From: Dryocola sp032051265
GTDB taxonomy: Bacteria; Pseudomonadota; Gammaproteobacteria; Enterobacterales; Enterobacteriaceae
DNA length: 64,000 nt
NCBI GenBank assembly: GCA_032051265.1
Contig: DAMBYU010000001.1
Location: 918,828-982,827 of the forward strand
Direction of reading: 5' to 3'
Positions within the stretch are counted from its first letter, which is position 1. Each line of letters starts with the position of its first letter. This document shows positions 24,356-34,299 of the stretch, piece by piece. Both the position numbers and the translations under genes were made by a program. The notes below the pieces were generated by a model. That model did no database searches, had not been told where the DNA came from, and worked only from the letters and a program-made list of their open reading frames with translations.

Positions 24356-24389
24356 AAAAAGCTCCATCATCTGATGGAGCTTTTTTATT
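24356..24389. terminator. Bidirectional terminator between ychH and dauA
   Basis: AAAAAGCTCCATCA and TGATGGAGCTTTTT form a 14-base stem with a two-base centre; T-runs follow on both strands. Confidence 0.9.
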
Positions 24390-26099
24390 TCAGACCCCGA
24401 GTGCGGCCTGCACGTCAGGGAAAAATGCCAGGCGGCCGGGGATAGGCTGCACGCCCGCACGGGCAAGCGTTCGCAACGGCTGGAACTCCAGGTTCGTGAC
24501 GCGCAGCTCACACCCTGGCGGCAGTTTTTCCACAAAGCGGCCAAACGCATCAAGCCCACCGGCATCCAACACCGGAACGGCATCCCATTGCAGAATAATG
24601 ATGTGATGTTGCGCGATACGCAGGCTTAAGTCGGTAAACAGCCCATCCGCTGCGGCAAAGAACAGCGGGCCGGTGACGCGAAACGCCAGTACACCTTCCG
24701 GCGTGGTGATATTCAGCGGCGCTAACTTTGTCATTCTTGCTATGCGGCGCATAAACAGCAGCGAAGCTAGCACTATACCCACGCTAATGGCTATCACCAT
24801 ATCGAACAGCACAGTCAGTGATAGACACATCAGCATGACGATGATGTCATCTTTCGGCGCGCGCCTGAGAAGCTGGATAACTTTGTGCGCCTCGCTCATG
24901 TTCCACGCCACCATCAGCAGCAGCGCGGCCATGGCAGAAAGCGGCAGCCAGGAGAGCAGCGGCGCCAGCGCCAGCAGCGCCATAATCACCAGCAGCGAGT
25001 GGATAATGGCAGCCACGGGCGAGGTTGCGCCAGCACGGACGTTCGCCGCCGAGCGGGCAATGGCTGCGGTGGCGGTAATGCCGCCAAAGAATGGCGCAAT
25101 GATATTGCCCAGTCCCTGACCGATAAGCTCGCCGTTAGCGTTGTGCTTAGTGCCGGTCATGCCGTCAAGCACGACGGCGCAGAGCAGGGATTCAATCGCT
25201 CCAAGCATTGCCATGGAAAACGCGGCGGGCAGAAGGGCGCAAAGAGAATCCCAGCTCAGGGTAAAGTTTGCATCAGGAAGGTTCCACGGCAGCATCAGCT
25301 GGGGCAGCAGTTGCGGAATGCCGTTGCCCTGGGTTCCATCCGCCAGCACGTAGTGGAAGCGGGAGCCGATGGTGGCGACTTCACCGCCGATTAAATGCAC
25401 GATACCCATTACGGCACAGCCCGCCAGCAGCGCAGGTAAATGCCCGGGTAAACGAATACCCAGACGTGGCCAGAGAACCAATACGGCGAGCGTCACAACG
25501 CCGGTTGCGGCATCGCCAGCATTCAGCGTCGGCATGGCCATCGCCAGCGCGGCAACCTTATTCAGATAGTGTTCCGGCACATGCTCAAGCCGCAGGCCAA
25601 AGAAATCCTTCACCTGCATGGTGGCGATGGTGATGCCAATCCCCGAGGTAAAGCCGAGCGTCACGGGCAGCGGGATATATTCAATCAGGCGGCCAAAACG
25701 TGCCAGGCCAAAAAGGATAAGAAACAGGCCGGACATGAATGTCGCGATCAGCAAACCGGCAAGGCCGAACTGCTGTGCGACGGGATAGAGGATCACCACA
25801 AAAGCTGCGGTTGGCCCGGAAACGCTGTAACGCGAGCCGCCGCTTAGCGCAATCACAATCCCGGCGACTGCCGCGGTATAGAGCCCGTACTGCGGCGCAA
25901 CGCCGCTGCCGATAGCCAGAGCCATCGCCAGGGGAATAGCGATAATGCCCACGGTGATCCCCGCAATGGCGTCACGGGTAAAACGGGATAGCGTGTATTT
26001 CTCGCGCCAGCAGGCGTCTACCAGGGCGCGAAAAGGCATAACTGCAGAAGAAGATACGTTTTTCACATTGATTCCATCCGTGAGCGCATCATCTGTCAT
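24390..26099 (-). CDS. dauA: C4-dicarboxylic acid transporter DauA (SulP family)
   Basis: 569 residues (E. coli 559; the extra residues are an N-terminal polar extension before VMPFRALVDACW). About 14 membrane segments with SulP signature blocks GLYTAAVAGIVIAL and GGSRYSVSGPTAAFVVI, GLGNIIAPFFGGITATAAIARSA, then a cytoplasmic STAS domain (about 455-560, LQWDAVPVLDAGGLDAFGRF). In E. coli it imports succinate aerobically at acidic pH and affects DctA. Formerly ychM. Same order with prs as in E. coli. Confidence 0.95.
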   Translation of the reverse strand: MTDDALTDGINVKNVSSSAVMPFRALVDACWREKYTLSRFTRDAIAGITVGIIAIPLAMALAIGSGVAPQYGLYTAAVAGIVIALSGGSRYSVSGPTAAFVVILYPVAQQFGLAGLLIATFMSGLFLILFGLARFGRLIEYIPLPVTLGFTSGIGITIATMQVKDFFGLRLEHVPEHYLNKVAALAMAMPTLNAGDAATGVVTLAVLVLWPRLGIRLPGHLPALLAGCAVMGIVHLIGGEVATIGSRFHYVLADGTQGNGIPQLLPQLMLPWNLPDANFTLSWDSLCALLPAAFSMAMLGAIESLLCAVVLDGMTGTKHNANGELIGQGLGNIIAPFFGGITATAAIARSAANVRAGATSPVAAIIHSLLVIMALLALAPLLSWLPLSAMAALLLMVAWNMSEAHKVIQLLRRAPKDDIIVMLMCLSLTVLFDMVIAISVGIVLASLLFMRRIARMTKLAPLNITTPEGVLAFRVTGPLFFAAADGLFTDLSLRIAQHHIIILQWDAVPVLDAGGLDAFGRFVEKLPPGCELRVTNLEFQPLRTLARAGVQPIPGRLAFFPDVQAALGV

Positions 26100-26145
26100 T
26101 AATGGCAGGTGAAGGAGGCCGTGCTAAAGATAAGTTATGAAAACG

Positions 26146-26171
26146 AAAAAACCCGCCGGAGCGGGTTTTTC
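26146..26171 (-). terminator. Terminator downstream of prs
   Basis: AAAAACCCGC and GCGGGTTTTT pair around loop CGGA. The T-run on the minus strand ends the prs message, and the A-run makes it active for the other strand too. Confidence 0.88.
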
Positions 26172-26183
26172 AGGCGGGTCCGA

Positions 26184-27131
26184 TTAATGTTCGAACATCG
26201 CAGAGATTGATTCTTCGTTACTGATGCGGCGAATTGCTTCGGCCAGCATGCCGGACAGCGTCAGGGTACGAACGTTAGGCAACGCTTTGATTTCATCAGA
26301 CAGCGGGATGGTATCGCAAACGATCACTTCGTCGATAACCGAGTTACGCAGGTTGTGCACCGCGTTACCGGAGAAGATCGGGTGGGTGGCGTAGGCGAAT
26401 ACACGTTTAGCACCGCGTTCTTTCAGCGCTTCCGCTGCTTTACACAGGGTGCCGCCGGTATCGATCATATCGTCAACCAGCACGCAGTCACGGCCGGATA
26501 CGTCACCAATGATGTGCATAACTTGAGAAACGTTAGCGCGGGGGCGACGTTTGTCGATGATGGCCATATCGGTATCGTTGAGCAGCTTAGCAATAGCGCG
26601 AGCACGTACCACACCGCCGATGTCCGGAGAAACTACGATTGGGTTTTCCAGGCCAATTTGCAGCATATCTTCCAGCAGGATTGGGCTGCCGAAGACGTTA
26701 TCTACCGGCACATCGAAGAAGCCCTGAATCTGTTCTGCGTGCAGGTCCACGGTGAGAACACGGTCAACCCCAACGCTTGAGAGGAAGTCAGCAACCACTT
26801 TCGCGGTGATCGGCACACGGGCAGAACGCACACGGCGGTCCTGACGAGCATAACCAAAGTAAGGGATAACAGCGGTAATACGACCTGCAGAAGCGCGGCG
26901 CAGGGCGTCGACCATAACAACAAGTTCCATCAGGTTGTCATTGGTGGGTGCACAGGTGGACTGGATGATGAAAATATCACCACCGCGTACATTTTCGTTG
27001 ATTTGTACGCTTACTTCACCGTCGCTAAAACGTCCGACGGCGGCGTCACCAAGAGAGGTGTACAGGCGGTTGGCAATACGTTGTGCTAGTTCCGGGGTGG
27101 CGTTACCAGCAAAAAGCTTCATATCAGGCAC
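26184..27131 (-). CDS. prs: Ribose-phosphate diphosphokinase (PRPP synthetase)
   Basis: 315 residues from GTG at 27131. This start was chosen over the ATG six codons earlier because it gives the E. coli protein PDMKLFAGNATPELA and because GAGG lies eight bases before it. Flexible loop YARQDRRVRSARVPI, catalytic DLHAEQIQGFF and the PRPP-binding VLVDDMIDTGGT are intact. Makes PRPP for nucleotides, His, Trp and NAD. Lies downstream of lolB-ispE as in E. coli. Confidence 0.96.
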   Translation of the reverse strand: MPDMKLFAGNATPELAQRIANRLYTSLGDAAVGRFSDGEVSVQINENVRGGDIFIIQSTCAPTNDNLMELVVMVDALRRASAGRITAVIPYFGYARQDRRVRSARVPITAKVVADFLSSVGVDRVLTVDLHAEQIQGFFDVPVDNVFGSPILLEDMLQIGLENPIVVSPDIGGVVRARAIAKLLNDTDMAIIDKRRPRANVSQVMHIIGDVSGRDCVLVDDMIDTGGTLCKAAEALKERGAKRVFAYATHPIFSGNAVHNLRNSVIDEVIVCDTIPLSDEIKALPNVRTLTLSGMLAEAIRRISNEESISAMFEH

Positions 27132-27261
27132 GAGAAAAACCTCAGGCATGCGTCCAGTGGCGGATGGCTGCTACCGCAACAGTGCGGATGGCGGGTGGGG
27201 CAACACCCATCCAGGCGATGTTTAAAGAGCTTGATGCAACGTCTGAAACAAGGTGACGTTG

Positions 27262-28131
27262 TCACCAATACTCAGCTTGCCCGGAAATGGCCAGATGCAG
27301 CGGCGAGAGATTAACGCCTCGCGCTACAAACCCATGCAACCATTCCGGGGCTTGCTCAAGCACCTGGCGGGCTTCGGACTCGGTGTTAAATTCAGCAAAC
27401 ACGCAAGCGCCGGTGCCGGTCAGGCGCGACGGCGCGTATTCTAACAGCCAGGAAAGCAGCTCATCAACCTTACGAAAACGTTTTCTTGCGATATCCTCAC
27501 AATCATTTCTAAATTCACAATCCAGTAACATCTGAATTGTGCGGATTGGGGTATCTCTTTGCAGCTCAGGATCTTTAAAAATGACCGGCGTCGGAATGCT
27601 TACGCCCGGATGCGCAACCAGGTACCATTTTTCCTCCGGTTCGACCGGTGTGAGGATTTCACCCACGCCCTCGGCAAAGGCCGCATGGCCGCGAACGAAA
27701 ACCGGAACATCCGCACCCAGCGTAACGCCCAGCGCGGCAAGCCGATCTTCGCTCAACCCGGTTTGCCAGAGATGATTTAGCGCAACCAATACTGTCGCCG
27801 CGTTCGAAGAACCCCCGCCGAGCCCTCCGCCCATGGGTAAACGCTTCTCTACGCCTAAATCCGCACCCGCGCCCGCAGGCAACGTGCCCAGTTTTTGCGC
27901 TTCTTGCATCAGTAAACGCGCAGCGCGCACTATCAGATTTTCATCGTCTGGCACGCCTTCAACCGGCGTCAGAAGCTGAAGCACGCCGTCCTGGCGCGGT
28001 TCGATAGTGATGGTGTCGCCATAATCAAGAAACTGAAACAGCGTCTGTAGATTATGGTAGCCGTCTGCCCGACGGCCGGTGATATACAAAAAGAGATTCA
28101 GTTTTGCCGGAGACGGCCAGCGGGTCATCAT
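27262..28131 (-). CDS. ispE: 4-diphosphocytidyl-2-C-methyl-D-erythritol kinase
   Basis: 289 residues. GHMP-kinase fold: SPAKLNLFLYITGRRADGYH (7-26) carries the substrate residues, PMGGGLGGGSSNAATVLVAL the ATP loop, and LTGTGACVFAEF the C-terminal GHMP motif. ATP-dependent phosphorylation in the MEP isoprenoid pathway. The ATG shares one base with the stop codon of lolB, as in E. coli, implying translational coupling. The tail ends HLAISGQAEYW, a few residues longer than in E. coli. Confidence 0.96.
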   Translation of the reverse strand: MMTRWPSPAKLNLFLYITGRRADGYHNLQTLFQFLDYGDTITIEPRQDGVLQLLTPVEGVPDDENLIVRAARLLMQEAQKLGTLPAGAGADLGVEKRLPMGGGLGGGSSNAATVLVALNHLWQTGLSEDRLAALGVTLGADVPVFVRGHAAFAEGVGEILTPVEPEEKWYLVAHPGVSIPTPVIFKDPELQRDTPIRTIQMLLDCEFRNDCEDIARKRFRKVDELLSWLLEYAPSRLTGTGACVFAEFNTESEARQVLEQAPEWLHGFVARGVNLSPLHLAISGQAEYW

Positions 28132-28754
28132 TATTTAACGATCCAGTTATCCATTTTCAGCTTGATGCGCAGGTCGCCTTCGCGCAGTTCCATATTAGAC
28201 GGCAGGGCGGGCTGCACTTTGTCGTTGTAATCGCTGTAGACCACTTTCCAGGTTTTACCGTTCTGGGTGTAATTCACTTCGCTCAGGCGATACTGGTTGT
28301 CGAGTTTATAGTCGGTCGCCTCGCCCGGCAGACCGAGCATCCACTGGCGCAGGCTGTTTAATGGAATAGGCATCCCTGTCAGGCGGCCAACCATATCTTC
28401 TGCGTCCTGCGCTTCATAACGTTTACCGTTGCGGTCGACCAGCTGTACTTTACCCGGCTGTGCGTTCAGCTCGAGTTCGGTACTGCCAAGGGGATTGGTC
28501 AGCAATAAACGGTATCTGTCCGGTGCGGTTTGTTGCCAGTTAAAACGCGCGTATACCTTTTGGCTATCGGAGAGATAAGCGAAAGCGCCACGCGTCTGGT
28601 ATTGGGTGATTTTTTGCACTTGTTGCTGGTGTTGTAACCACTGCGGCGAGTCCGGACTTTTGCCAGGACCGGTCGGTTGATTGATAGCGCACCCGGCCAG
28701 AACGAGGCTTGCGAGTGGCAGAAGACGCATCAGACGGGCTGTAGGCATAATCAT
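28131..28754 (-). CDS. lolB: Outer-membrane lipoprotein receptor LolB
   Basis: 207 residues, same as E. coli. Signal peptide with lipobox LAGC (C22), followed by alanine so that it goes to the outer membrane. The unclosed-barrel body contains YQTRGAFAYLSDSQKVYARFNWQ and NPLGSTELELNAQPG. It takes lipoproteins from LolA and inserts them into the outer membrane. Divergent from hemA; 203 bases lie between the two start codons. Confidence 0.96.
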   Translation of the reverse strand: MIMPTARLMRLLPLASLVLAGCAINQPTGPGKSPDSPQWLQHQQQVQKITQYQTRGAFAYLSDSQKVYARFNWQQTAPDRYRLLLTNPLGSTELELNAQPGKVQLVDRNGKRYEAQDAEDMVGRLTGMPIPLNSLRQWMLGLPGEATDYKLDNQYRLSEVNYTQNGKTWKVVYSDYNDKVQPALPSNMELREGDLRIKLKMDNWIVK

Positions 28755-28957
28755 AGCGGCAGTGAATCCTTAGAAATCATTATTGTGGTTAACCGTTTAT
28801 GCTAGCGGTGCCCTGGCGAGGCGTCTACGGTCAAGTTGTCTTAAATCACAAATTGACCTGATACTCTGTAAGGGAGGCTCTCTTTTATTGACCGCGCGCA
28901 TCCTGTATGATGCGCCAAGTCAATCCTTACCAACATCGGTATTACTCAGACCGCTCA

Positions 28958-30214
28958 ATGACCCTGTTAGCGCTAGGCATCAACCACAAAACTGCTCCGG
29001 TATCGCTGCGAGAACGCGTAACGTTTTCGCCGGACACGCTCGACCAGGCTTTGAGTAGCCTGCTGGAACAGCCTATGGTACAGGGAGGCGTAGTGCTTTC
29101 TACGTGCAACCGTACCGAACTCTACCTTAGCGTTGAAGAGCAGGACAACCTGCACGAACGGCTGGTGCGCTGGCTGTGCAACTACCACAACCTTCAAGAA
29201 GAGGAAGTGCGTAACAGCCTATACTGGCATCACGATAACGACGCCGTAAGCCATTTAATGCGAGTGGCCAGCGGTCTGGATTCTCTGGTGCTCGGCGAGC
29301 CGCAAATTCTGGGTCAGGTCAAAAAAGCGTTCGCCGACTCGCAAAAAGGACATTCGCGCTCCAGCGAGCTGGAACGTATGTTCCAGAAATCTTTCTCGGT
29401 GGCGAAACGGGTTCGTACGGAAACGGATATCGGCGCCAGCGCCGTCTCGGTGGCTTTTGCCGCCTGTACGCTTGCGCGTCAGATCTTTGAATCCCTCTCC
29501 GGCGTGACCGTGCTGCTCGTCGGCGCAGGCGAAACTATTGAACTTGTCGCCCGTCATTTGCGCGAACACAACGTGCAGAAAATGATTATCGCCAACCGTA
29601 CCCGCGAGCGAGCGCAGACGCTGGCCGATGAGGTCGGGGCGGAGGTCATTGGTCTTGGCGATATCGATAGCCGCCTGAAAGACGCAGATATTATTATCAG
29701 CTCCACCGCCAGCCCGCTGCCGATCATCGGAAAAGGACTGGTAGAACGCGCCCTGAAAGCGCGTCGTAACCAGCCTATGCTGCTGGTGGATATTGCCGTT
29801 CCGCGCGATGTGGAGCCGGAAGTGGGTAAGCTCGCCAACGCCTATCTCTACAGCGTGGACGACCTGCAGGCCATCATTCAGAACAACCTCGCGCAGCGCA
29901 AAGCCGCGGCGGCCGAGGCTGAAACCATCGTGGCGCAGGAATGCAGCGAGTTTATGGCCTGGATGCGCGCCCAGAGCGCAACCGAAACTATCCGCGATTA
30001 TCGCAGCCAGGCGGAGCTTATTCGCGACGATCTGGCTGGCAAAGCACTTGCAGCACTTGCGCAGGGTGCTGACGCCGAAACCGTTCTTCAGGATCTGGCC
30101 TGGAAATTAACCAATCGCCTGATCCACGCTCCAACCAAATCGCTTACGCAGGCTGCCCGTGACGGGGATGACGAACGCCTGCAGATTCTGCGCAACAGCC
30201 TCGGGCTGGATTAG
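28958..30214 (+). CDS. hemA: Glutamyl-tRNA reductase
   Basis: 418 residues from ATG at 28958, the E. coli start; an in-frame ATG 17 codons earlier would add residues not found in E. coli and has no better ribosome site. The N-terminal MTLLALGINHKTAPV, which in enterobacteria carries the signal for heme-dependent proteolysis, is conserved. Catalytic cysteine in STCNRTELY (about 50), NADPH motif LLVGAGETIEL. First step of tetrapyrrole synthesis from Glu-tRNA. Heads the hemA-prfA-prmC-sirB2-sirB1-kdsA run. Confidence 0.96.
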   Translation: MTLLALGINHKTAPVSLRERVTFSPDTLDQALSSLLEQPMVQGGVVLSTCNRTELYLSVEEQDNLHERLVRWLCNYHNLQEEEVRNSLYWHHDNDAVSHLMRVASGLDSLVLGEPQILGQVKKAFADSQKGHSRSSELERMFQKSFSVAKRVRTETDIGASAVSVAFAACTLARQIFESLSGVTVLLVGAGETIELVARHLREHNVQKMIIANRTRERAQTLADEVGAEVIGLGDIDSRLKDADIIISSTASPLPIIGKGLVERALKARRNQPMLLVDIAVPRDVEPEVGKLANAYLYSVDDLQAIIQNNLAQRKAAAAEAETIVAQECSEFMAWMRAQSATETIRDYRSQAELIRDDLAGKALAALAQGADAETVLQDLAWKLTNRLIHAPTKSLTQAARDGDDERLQILRNSLGLD

Positions 30215-30249
30215 CACAACAACTCTTATTACAAGGTGATACACCACCC

Positions 30250-31332
30250 ATGAAGCCTTCTATTGTTGCCAAACTGGAAGCCTTGCAGGAGCGCCATGAA
30301 GAAGTTCAGGCCCTGCTTGGCGACGCAGCCACTATCGCCGATCAGGATCGTTTTCGCGCGCTTTCCCGCGAATACGCCCAGCTGAGCGATGTTTCACGCT
30401 GCTTCCTGCAGTGGCGCCAGGTTCAGGAAGATATTGAAACCGCACAGAGCATGCTTGAGGATCCGGAAATGCGCGAAATGGCGCAGGAAGAGCTTAATCA
30501 GGCAAAAAGCGACAGCGAAGAATTAGAACAGCAGCTACAGGTTCTGCTGTTGCCTAAAGATCCGGATGATGAACGTAACGCCTTCGTTGAAGTGCGCGCA
30601 GGGACCGGCGGCGACGAAGCGGCGCTGTTTGCCGGTGATTTGTTCCGCATGTACAGTCGCTATGCCGAATCCCGCCGCTGGAGAGTTGAAATCATGAGCG
30701 CCAACGAAGGCGAGCATGGTGGTTATAAAGAAGTGATTGCCAAGATCAGCGGCGACGGCGTCTATGGCCGCCTGAAGTTCGAGTCCGGCGGCCACCGCGT
30801 ACAGCGCGTCCCGGCGACTGAATCTCAGGGCCGCATTCACACTTCCGCCTGTACCGTAGCGGTGATGCCGGAAATTCCTGAGGCAGAACTGCCGGATATC
30901 AACCCGGGCGATTTGCGTATCGACACCTTCCGCTCCTCCGGCGCGGGCGGTCAGCACGTTAACACCACCGACTCGGCAATCCGTATTACCCACCTGCCAA
31001 CCGGCATCGTGGTGGAGTGCCAGGACGAACGTTCGCAGCATAAAAACAAAGCGAAGGCGTTATCCGTACTGGGCTCCCGTATTCGTGCGGCTGAAATGGC
31101 GAAGCGCCAGCAGGAAGAGGCGTCTACCCGTCGTAATCTGCTGGGCAGCGGCGACCGTTCGGATCGTAACCGTACCTACAATTTCCCGCAGGGTCGCGTC
31201 ACCGATCACCGTATCAACATTACGCTGTATCGCCTGGACGAAGTCATGGAAGGCAAGATAGACGGGTTGATTGAGCCTATCGTGCAGGAATACCAGGCCG
31301 ACCAGCTGGCGGCGCTGTCCGAGCAGGATTAA
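30250..31332 (+). CDS. prfA: Peptide chain release factor 1
   Basis: 360 residues. GGQ motif in SSGAGGQHVNTTDSA, the glutamine of which is methylated by the next gene product. The codon-recognition motif PAT is in QRVPATESQGRIH. Reads UAA and UAG. Its stop codon TAA shares a base with the prmC start. Confidence 0.98.
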   Translation: MKPSIVAKLEALQERHEEVQALLGDAATIADQDRFRALSREYAQLSDVSRCFLQWRQVQEDIETAQSMLEDPEMREMAQEELNQAKSDSEELEQQLQVLLLPKDPDDERNAFVEVRAGTGGDEAALFAGDLFRMYSRYAESRRWRVEIMSANEGEHGGYKEVIAKISGDGVYGRLKFESGGHRVQRVPATESQGRIHTSACTVAVMPEIPEAELPDINPGDLRIDTFRSSGAGGQHVNTTDSAIRITHLPTGIVVECQDERSQHKNKAKALSVLGSRIRAAEMAKRQQEEASTRRNLLGSGDRSDRNRTYNFPQGRVTDHRINITLYRLDEVMEGKIDGLIEPIVQEYQADQLAALSEQD

Positions 31333-32162
31333 TGGATTTTCAGCGCTGGTTACAGCAGGGGATAACCCGGCTCCACGCGAGTGAAAGCCCGCGTCGCGAT
31401 GCGGAAATCCTGCTGGAGTTTGTCACCGGTAAAGCGCGAACCTTTATCCTCGCGTTTGGTGAAACCGAACTGACGGCGCAGCAGCTGCAGCTTTCAGAAG
31501 AGCTGCTGGCTCGGCGTGTGCGCGGTGAGCCGATTGCGCATCTCGTTGGCGAGCGTGAGTTCTGGTCGCTGCCGCTGCGCGTCTCTCCGGTAACGCTTAT
31601 TCCGCGTCCCGATACCGAATGCCTGGTAGAACAGGCGTTGGCGCGCATGCCTGCCGCGCCGTGTTCCGTGCTGGATTTAGGCACCGGCACAGGCGCTATC
31701 GCGCTGGCTATTGCAAGCGAGCGCCCGGACTGCGAAATTACCGCGCTGGATCTTATCCCTGAGGCCGTAGAGCTTGCTCGCGGTAATGCCGATCGGCTTG
31801 GCATTACCAATGTCAGGGTCTTGCAAAGTCACTGGTTTAGTGCGCTCAATACTCAGCGTTTTTCGCTTATAGTCAGCAATCCGCCTTATATTGACCGCGA
31901 CGATCCGCATCTGGCCCAGGGCGATGTGCGTTTTGAACCGCTAAGCGCGCTGGTTGCCGATCGTGCCGGACTGGCGGATATACGCACGCTGACTGAAACG
32001 GCGGGGCAGTTTCTCGAACCCGGCGGCTGGTTGCTTCTTGAGCACGGCTGGCAGCAGGCACAGCAGGTGCAGGCGCTGTTCGCCGCCGCCGGTTTTAGCG
32101 AGATTCAGACCTGTCAGGATTACGGCGGCAACGATCGCCTGACTCTGGGACGCTATTTCTAA
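31332..32162 (+). CDS. prmC: Release factor glutamine N5-methyltransferase PrmC
   Basis: 276 residues. S-adenosylmethionine motif LDLGTGTGAIALAIAS and the substrate-glutamine motif NPPYID (about 183-188). Methylates the GGQ glutamine of RF1 and RF2. Coupled to prfA by one-base overlap. Confidence 0.97.
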   Translation: MDFQRWLQQGITRLHASESPRRDAEILLEFVTGKARTFILAFGETELTAQQLQLSEELLARRVRGEPIAHLVGEREFWSLPLRVSPVTLIPRPDTECLVEQALARMPAAPCSVLDLGTGTGAIALAIASERPDCEITALDLIPEAVELARGNADRLGITNVRVLQSHWFSALNTQRFSLIVSNPPYIDRDDPHLAQGDVRFEPLSALVADRAGLADIRTLTETAGQFLEPGGWLLLEHGWQQAQQVQALFAAAGFSEIQTCQDYGGNDRLTLGRYF

Positions 32163-32180
32163 CGATAAGGAACGCAACGG

Positions 32181-32576
32181 TTGGCAACTTACTTTGCAGT
32201 CAAACACTTGCATATTTTGACAGTCTTCATTTCCGTAAGCCTGTTTATTTTACGCTACTGGTGGCAGTACCGTGATTCTGCCCTGTCACACAAGCGCTGG
32301 GTCCGCATTGTACCGCATGTGAACGACACCCTTCTGTTGGGCAGCGGCATTGCACTGGTGATGATTACGCACTTCTATCCGTTTACGCCGCAGGGCGCAT
32401 GGCTGACGGAAAAACTATTTGGCGTTATCATCTACATCGTTTTGGGTTTTATCGTGCTGGGCCGACGCCCGCGCAGCCAACAGGTACGGTGGTTTGCCTT
32501 TCTGTTGGCGCTGGTGGTGCTCTACATCATCGTTAAACTCGCCACCACAAAAATACCGTTATTGGGGTTTGTATGA
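32181..32576 (+). CDS. sirB2: SirB2-family inner-membrane protein
   Basis: 131 residues from TTG at 32181, with TAAGGA ten bases before it. Four membrane segments (about 8-26, 47-66, 75-95 and 103-122). The family is found beside prmC and sirB1 in enterobacteria; a role in invasion-gene control was proposed in Salmonella, but the biochemical function is unknown. Overlaps sirB1 by four bases. Confidence 0.9.
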   Translation: MATYFAVKHLHILTVFISVSLFILRYWWQYRDSALSHKRWVRIVPHVNDTLLLGSGIALVMITHFYPFTPQGAWLTEKLFGVIIYIVLGFIVLGRRPRSQQVRWFAFLLALVVLYIIVKLATTKIPLLGFV

Positions 32577-33382
32577 GGTCGTTAGCCGATTTCGAATTTA
32601 ATCAGGCACCGCTGTGTGAAGGCATGATTTTAGTCTCGCAGCTGATACGCGAAGATTTTCCGGAAGCGGAAGTGCGCGCGCAACTCGAACGGCTGGTCAG
32701 CCAGGCCCGTGAAGATATCTGTGAAGCCGATTGTTCCGATCGGCAGCTGGAGAAGCTTCTTGAGCTGTTTTACGGCGAATGGGGATTTAAAGATGCCGGC
32801 GGCGTATATCGTCTGTCGGACGCCCTGTGGCTGGATAACGTGCTGAAAAACCGCCAGGGCAGCGCAGTATCCCTGGGGGCTATTTTATTGTGGGTTGCCG
32901 AACGCCTGGATATACCTTTAATGCCGGTCATCTTTCCCACGCAGCTTATTCTGCGCGGCGACTGGATGGATGGGGAAATGTGGCTCATTAATCCCTTTAA
33001 CGGCGACACCCTCGACGAGCATACGCTCGACGTGTGGCTGAAGGGCAATATCAACCCCACCGCCGAGCTTTTTGAAGAAGACCTTGATGAGTCTGACAAT
33101 GCCGAGGTTATCCGCAAACTGCTGGACACGCTTAAATCCGCGTTAATGGAAGAGCGGCAGATGGAGCTGGCATTACGCACCAGCGAAGCCCTGCTCCAGT
33201 TCAACCCGGAAGATCCGTACGAAATCCGCGATCGTGGTCTTATTTACGCGCAGCTTGATTGCGAACATGTGGCGCTCAACGATCTAAGCTATTTCGTAGA
33301 GCAGTGCCCGGAAGATCCGATTAGCGAAATGATTAAAGCGCAAATTAACTCGATTTCGCATAAGCAGATTATCCTGCATTAA
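32573..33382 (+). CDS. sirB1: SirB1 transglutaminase-like/TPR protein
   Basis: 269 residues. The transglutaminase-like core includes RQGSAVSLGAILLWVAERL (about 97-115) and the second part (about 190-269) has TPR-like helices, ALRTSEALLQFNPEDPYEIRDRGLIYAQL. The typical catalytic cysteine is not evident, so enzymatic activity is doubtful. Function unknown in E. coli (YchA). Starts in the last codon of sirB2. Confidence 0.9.
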   Translation: MRSLADFEFNQAPLCEGMILVSQLIREDFPEAEVRAQLERLVSQAREDICEADCSDRQLEKLLELFYGEWGFKDAGGVYRLSDALWLDNVLKNRQGSAVSLGAILLWVAERLDIPLMPVIFPTQLILRGDWMDGEMWLINPFNGDTLDEHTLDVWLKGNINPTAELFEEDLDESDNAEVIRKLLDTLKSALMEERQMELALRTSEALLQFNPEDPYEIRDRGLIYAQLDCEHVALNDLSYFVEQCPEDPISEMIKAQINSISHKQIILH

Positions 33383-33423
33383 TGCAAAATTTTTGATTCA
33401 CACCTGATAAGGCGATCTGAAAG

Positions 33424-34278
33424 ATGGAACAAAAAGTGGTTAGCATTGGCGATATCAACGTCGCAAACGACCTGCCATTTGTGCTGTTTGGCGGCATGAA
33501 CGTGCTGGAGTCGCGCGATCTCGCGATGCGTATCTGTGAGCATTACGTCACCGTTACGCAGAAGCTGGGCATCCCTTACGTGTTCAAGGCATCGTTTGAT
33601 AAAGCCAACCGTTCATCCATCCACTCTTACCGTGGTCCGGGTCTGGAAGAAGGGATGAAGATTTTCCAGGAGCTGAAGCAAACTTTCGGCGTGAAAATCA
33701 TCACCGACGTTCATGAAGCAAGCCAGGCGCAGCCAGTTGCCGACGTGGTAGACGTGATTCAGCTGCCAGCCTTCCTCGCCCGTCAGACCGATCTGGTTGA
33801 AGCGATGGCGAAAACAGGCGCTGTGATCAACGTGAAAAAACCGCAGTTCGTAAGCCCAGGCCAGATGGGCAATATCGTTGATAAATTCCATGAAGGCGGC
33901 AACGACCAGATTATTCTGTGCGATCGCGGGGCTAACTTCGGTTACGACAACCTGGTTGTCGACATGCTGGGCTTCAGCGTAATGAAACAGGTTTCTAACG
34001 GCGCGCCGGTTATTTTTGACGTGACCCACGCGCTGCAGTGCCGCGACCCGTTTGGCGCAGCGTCCAGCGGCCGTCGTGCGCAGGTTACCGAGCTGGCCCG
34101 CGCCGGTATGGCGACCGGCCTTGCGGGTCTGTTTATTGAAGCGCACCCGGATCCAGAGCACGCCCGCTGCGACGGCCCGTCCGCGCTGCCGCTGGCGAAA
34201 CTTGAGCCGTTCCTGAAACAGATCAAAGCGATTGACGATCTGGTGAAAGGGTTCGAGCCGCTGGATACCAGCCACTAA
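33424..34278 (+). CDS. kdsA: 3-deoxy-8-phosphooctulonate synthase (KDO 8-P synthase)
   Basis: 284 residues, identical length to E. coli. Active-site blocks FVLFGGMNVLESRD, YVFKASFDKANRSS, IITDVHEA, VINVKKPQFVSPGQM and FDVTHALQ are intact. Condenses arabinose 5-phosphate and phosphoenolpyruvate for lipopolysaccharide core. Last gene of the hemA run, followed by a strong terminator. Confidence 0.98.
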   Translation: MEQKVVSIGDINVANDLPFVLFGGMNVLESRDLAMRICEHYVTVTQKLGIPYVFKASFDKANRSSIHSYRGPGLEEGMKIFQELKQTFGVKIITDVHEASQAQPVADVVDVIQLPAFLARQTDLVEAMAKTGAVINVKKPQFVSPGQMGNIVDKFHEGGNDQIILCDRGANFGYDNLVVDMLGFSVMKQVSNGAPVIFDVTHALQCRDPFGAASSGRRAQVTELARAGMATGLAGLFIEAHPDPEHARCDGPSALPLAKLEPFLKQIKAIDDLVKGFEPLDTSH

Positions 34279-34299
34279 GCTTCTTTATCTGCTAAATGC

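Noticed and set aside
27132..27149. Upstream ATG start for prs
   Set aside because: Starting at GTG 27131 gives the E. coli N-terminus and has a better-spaced ribosome site.
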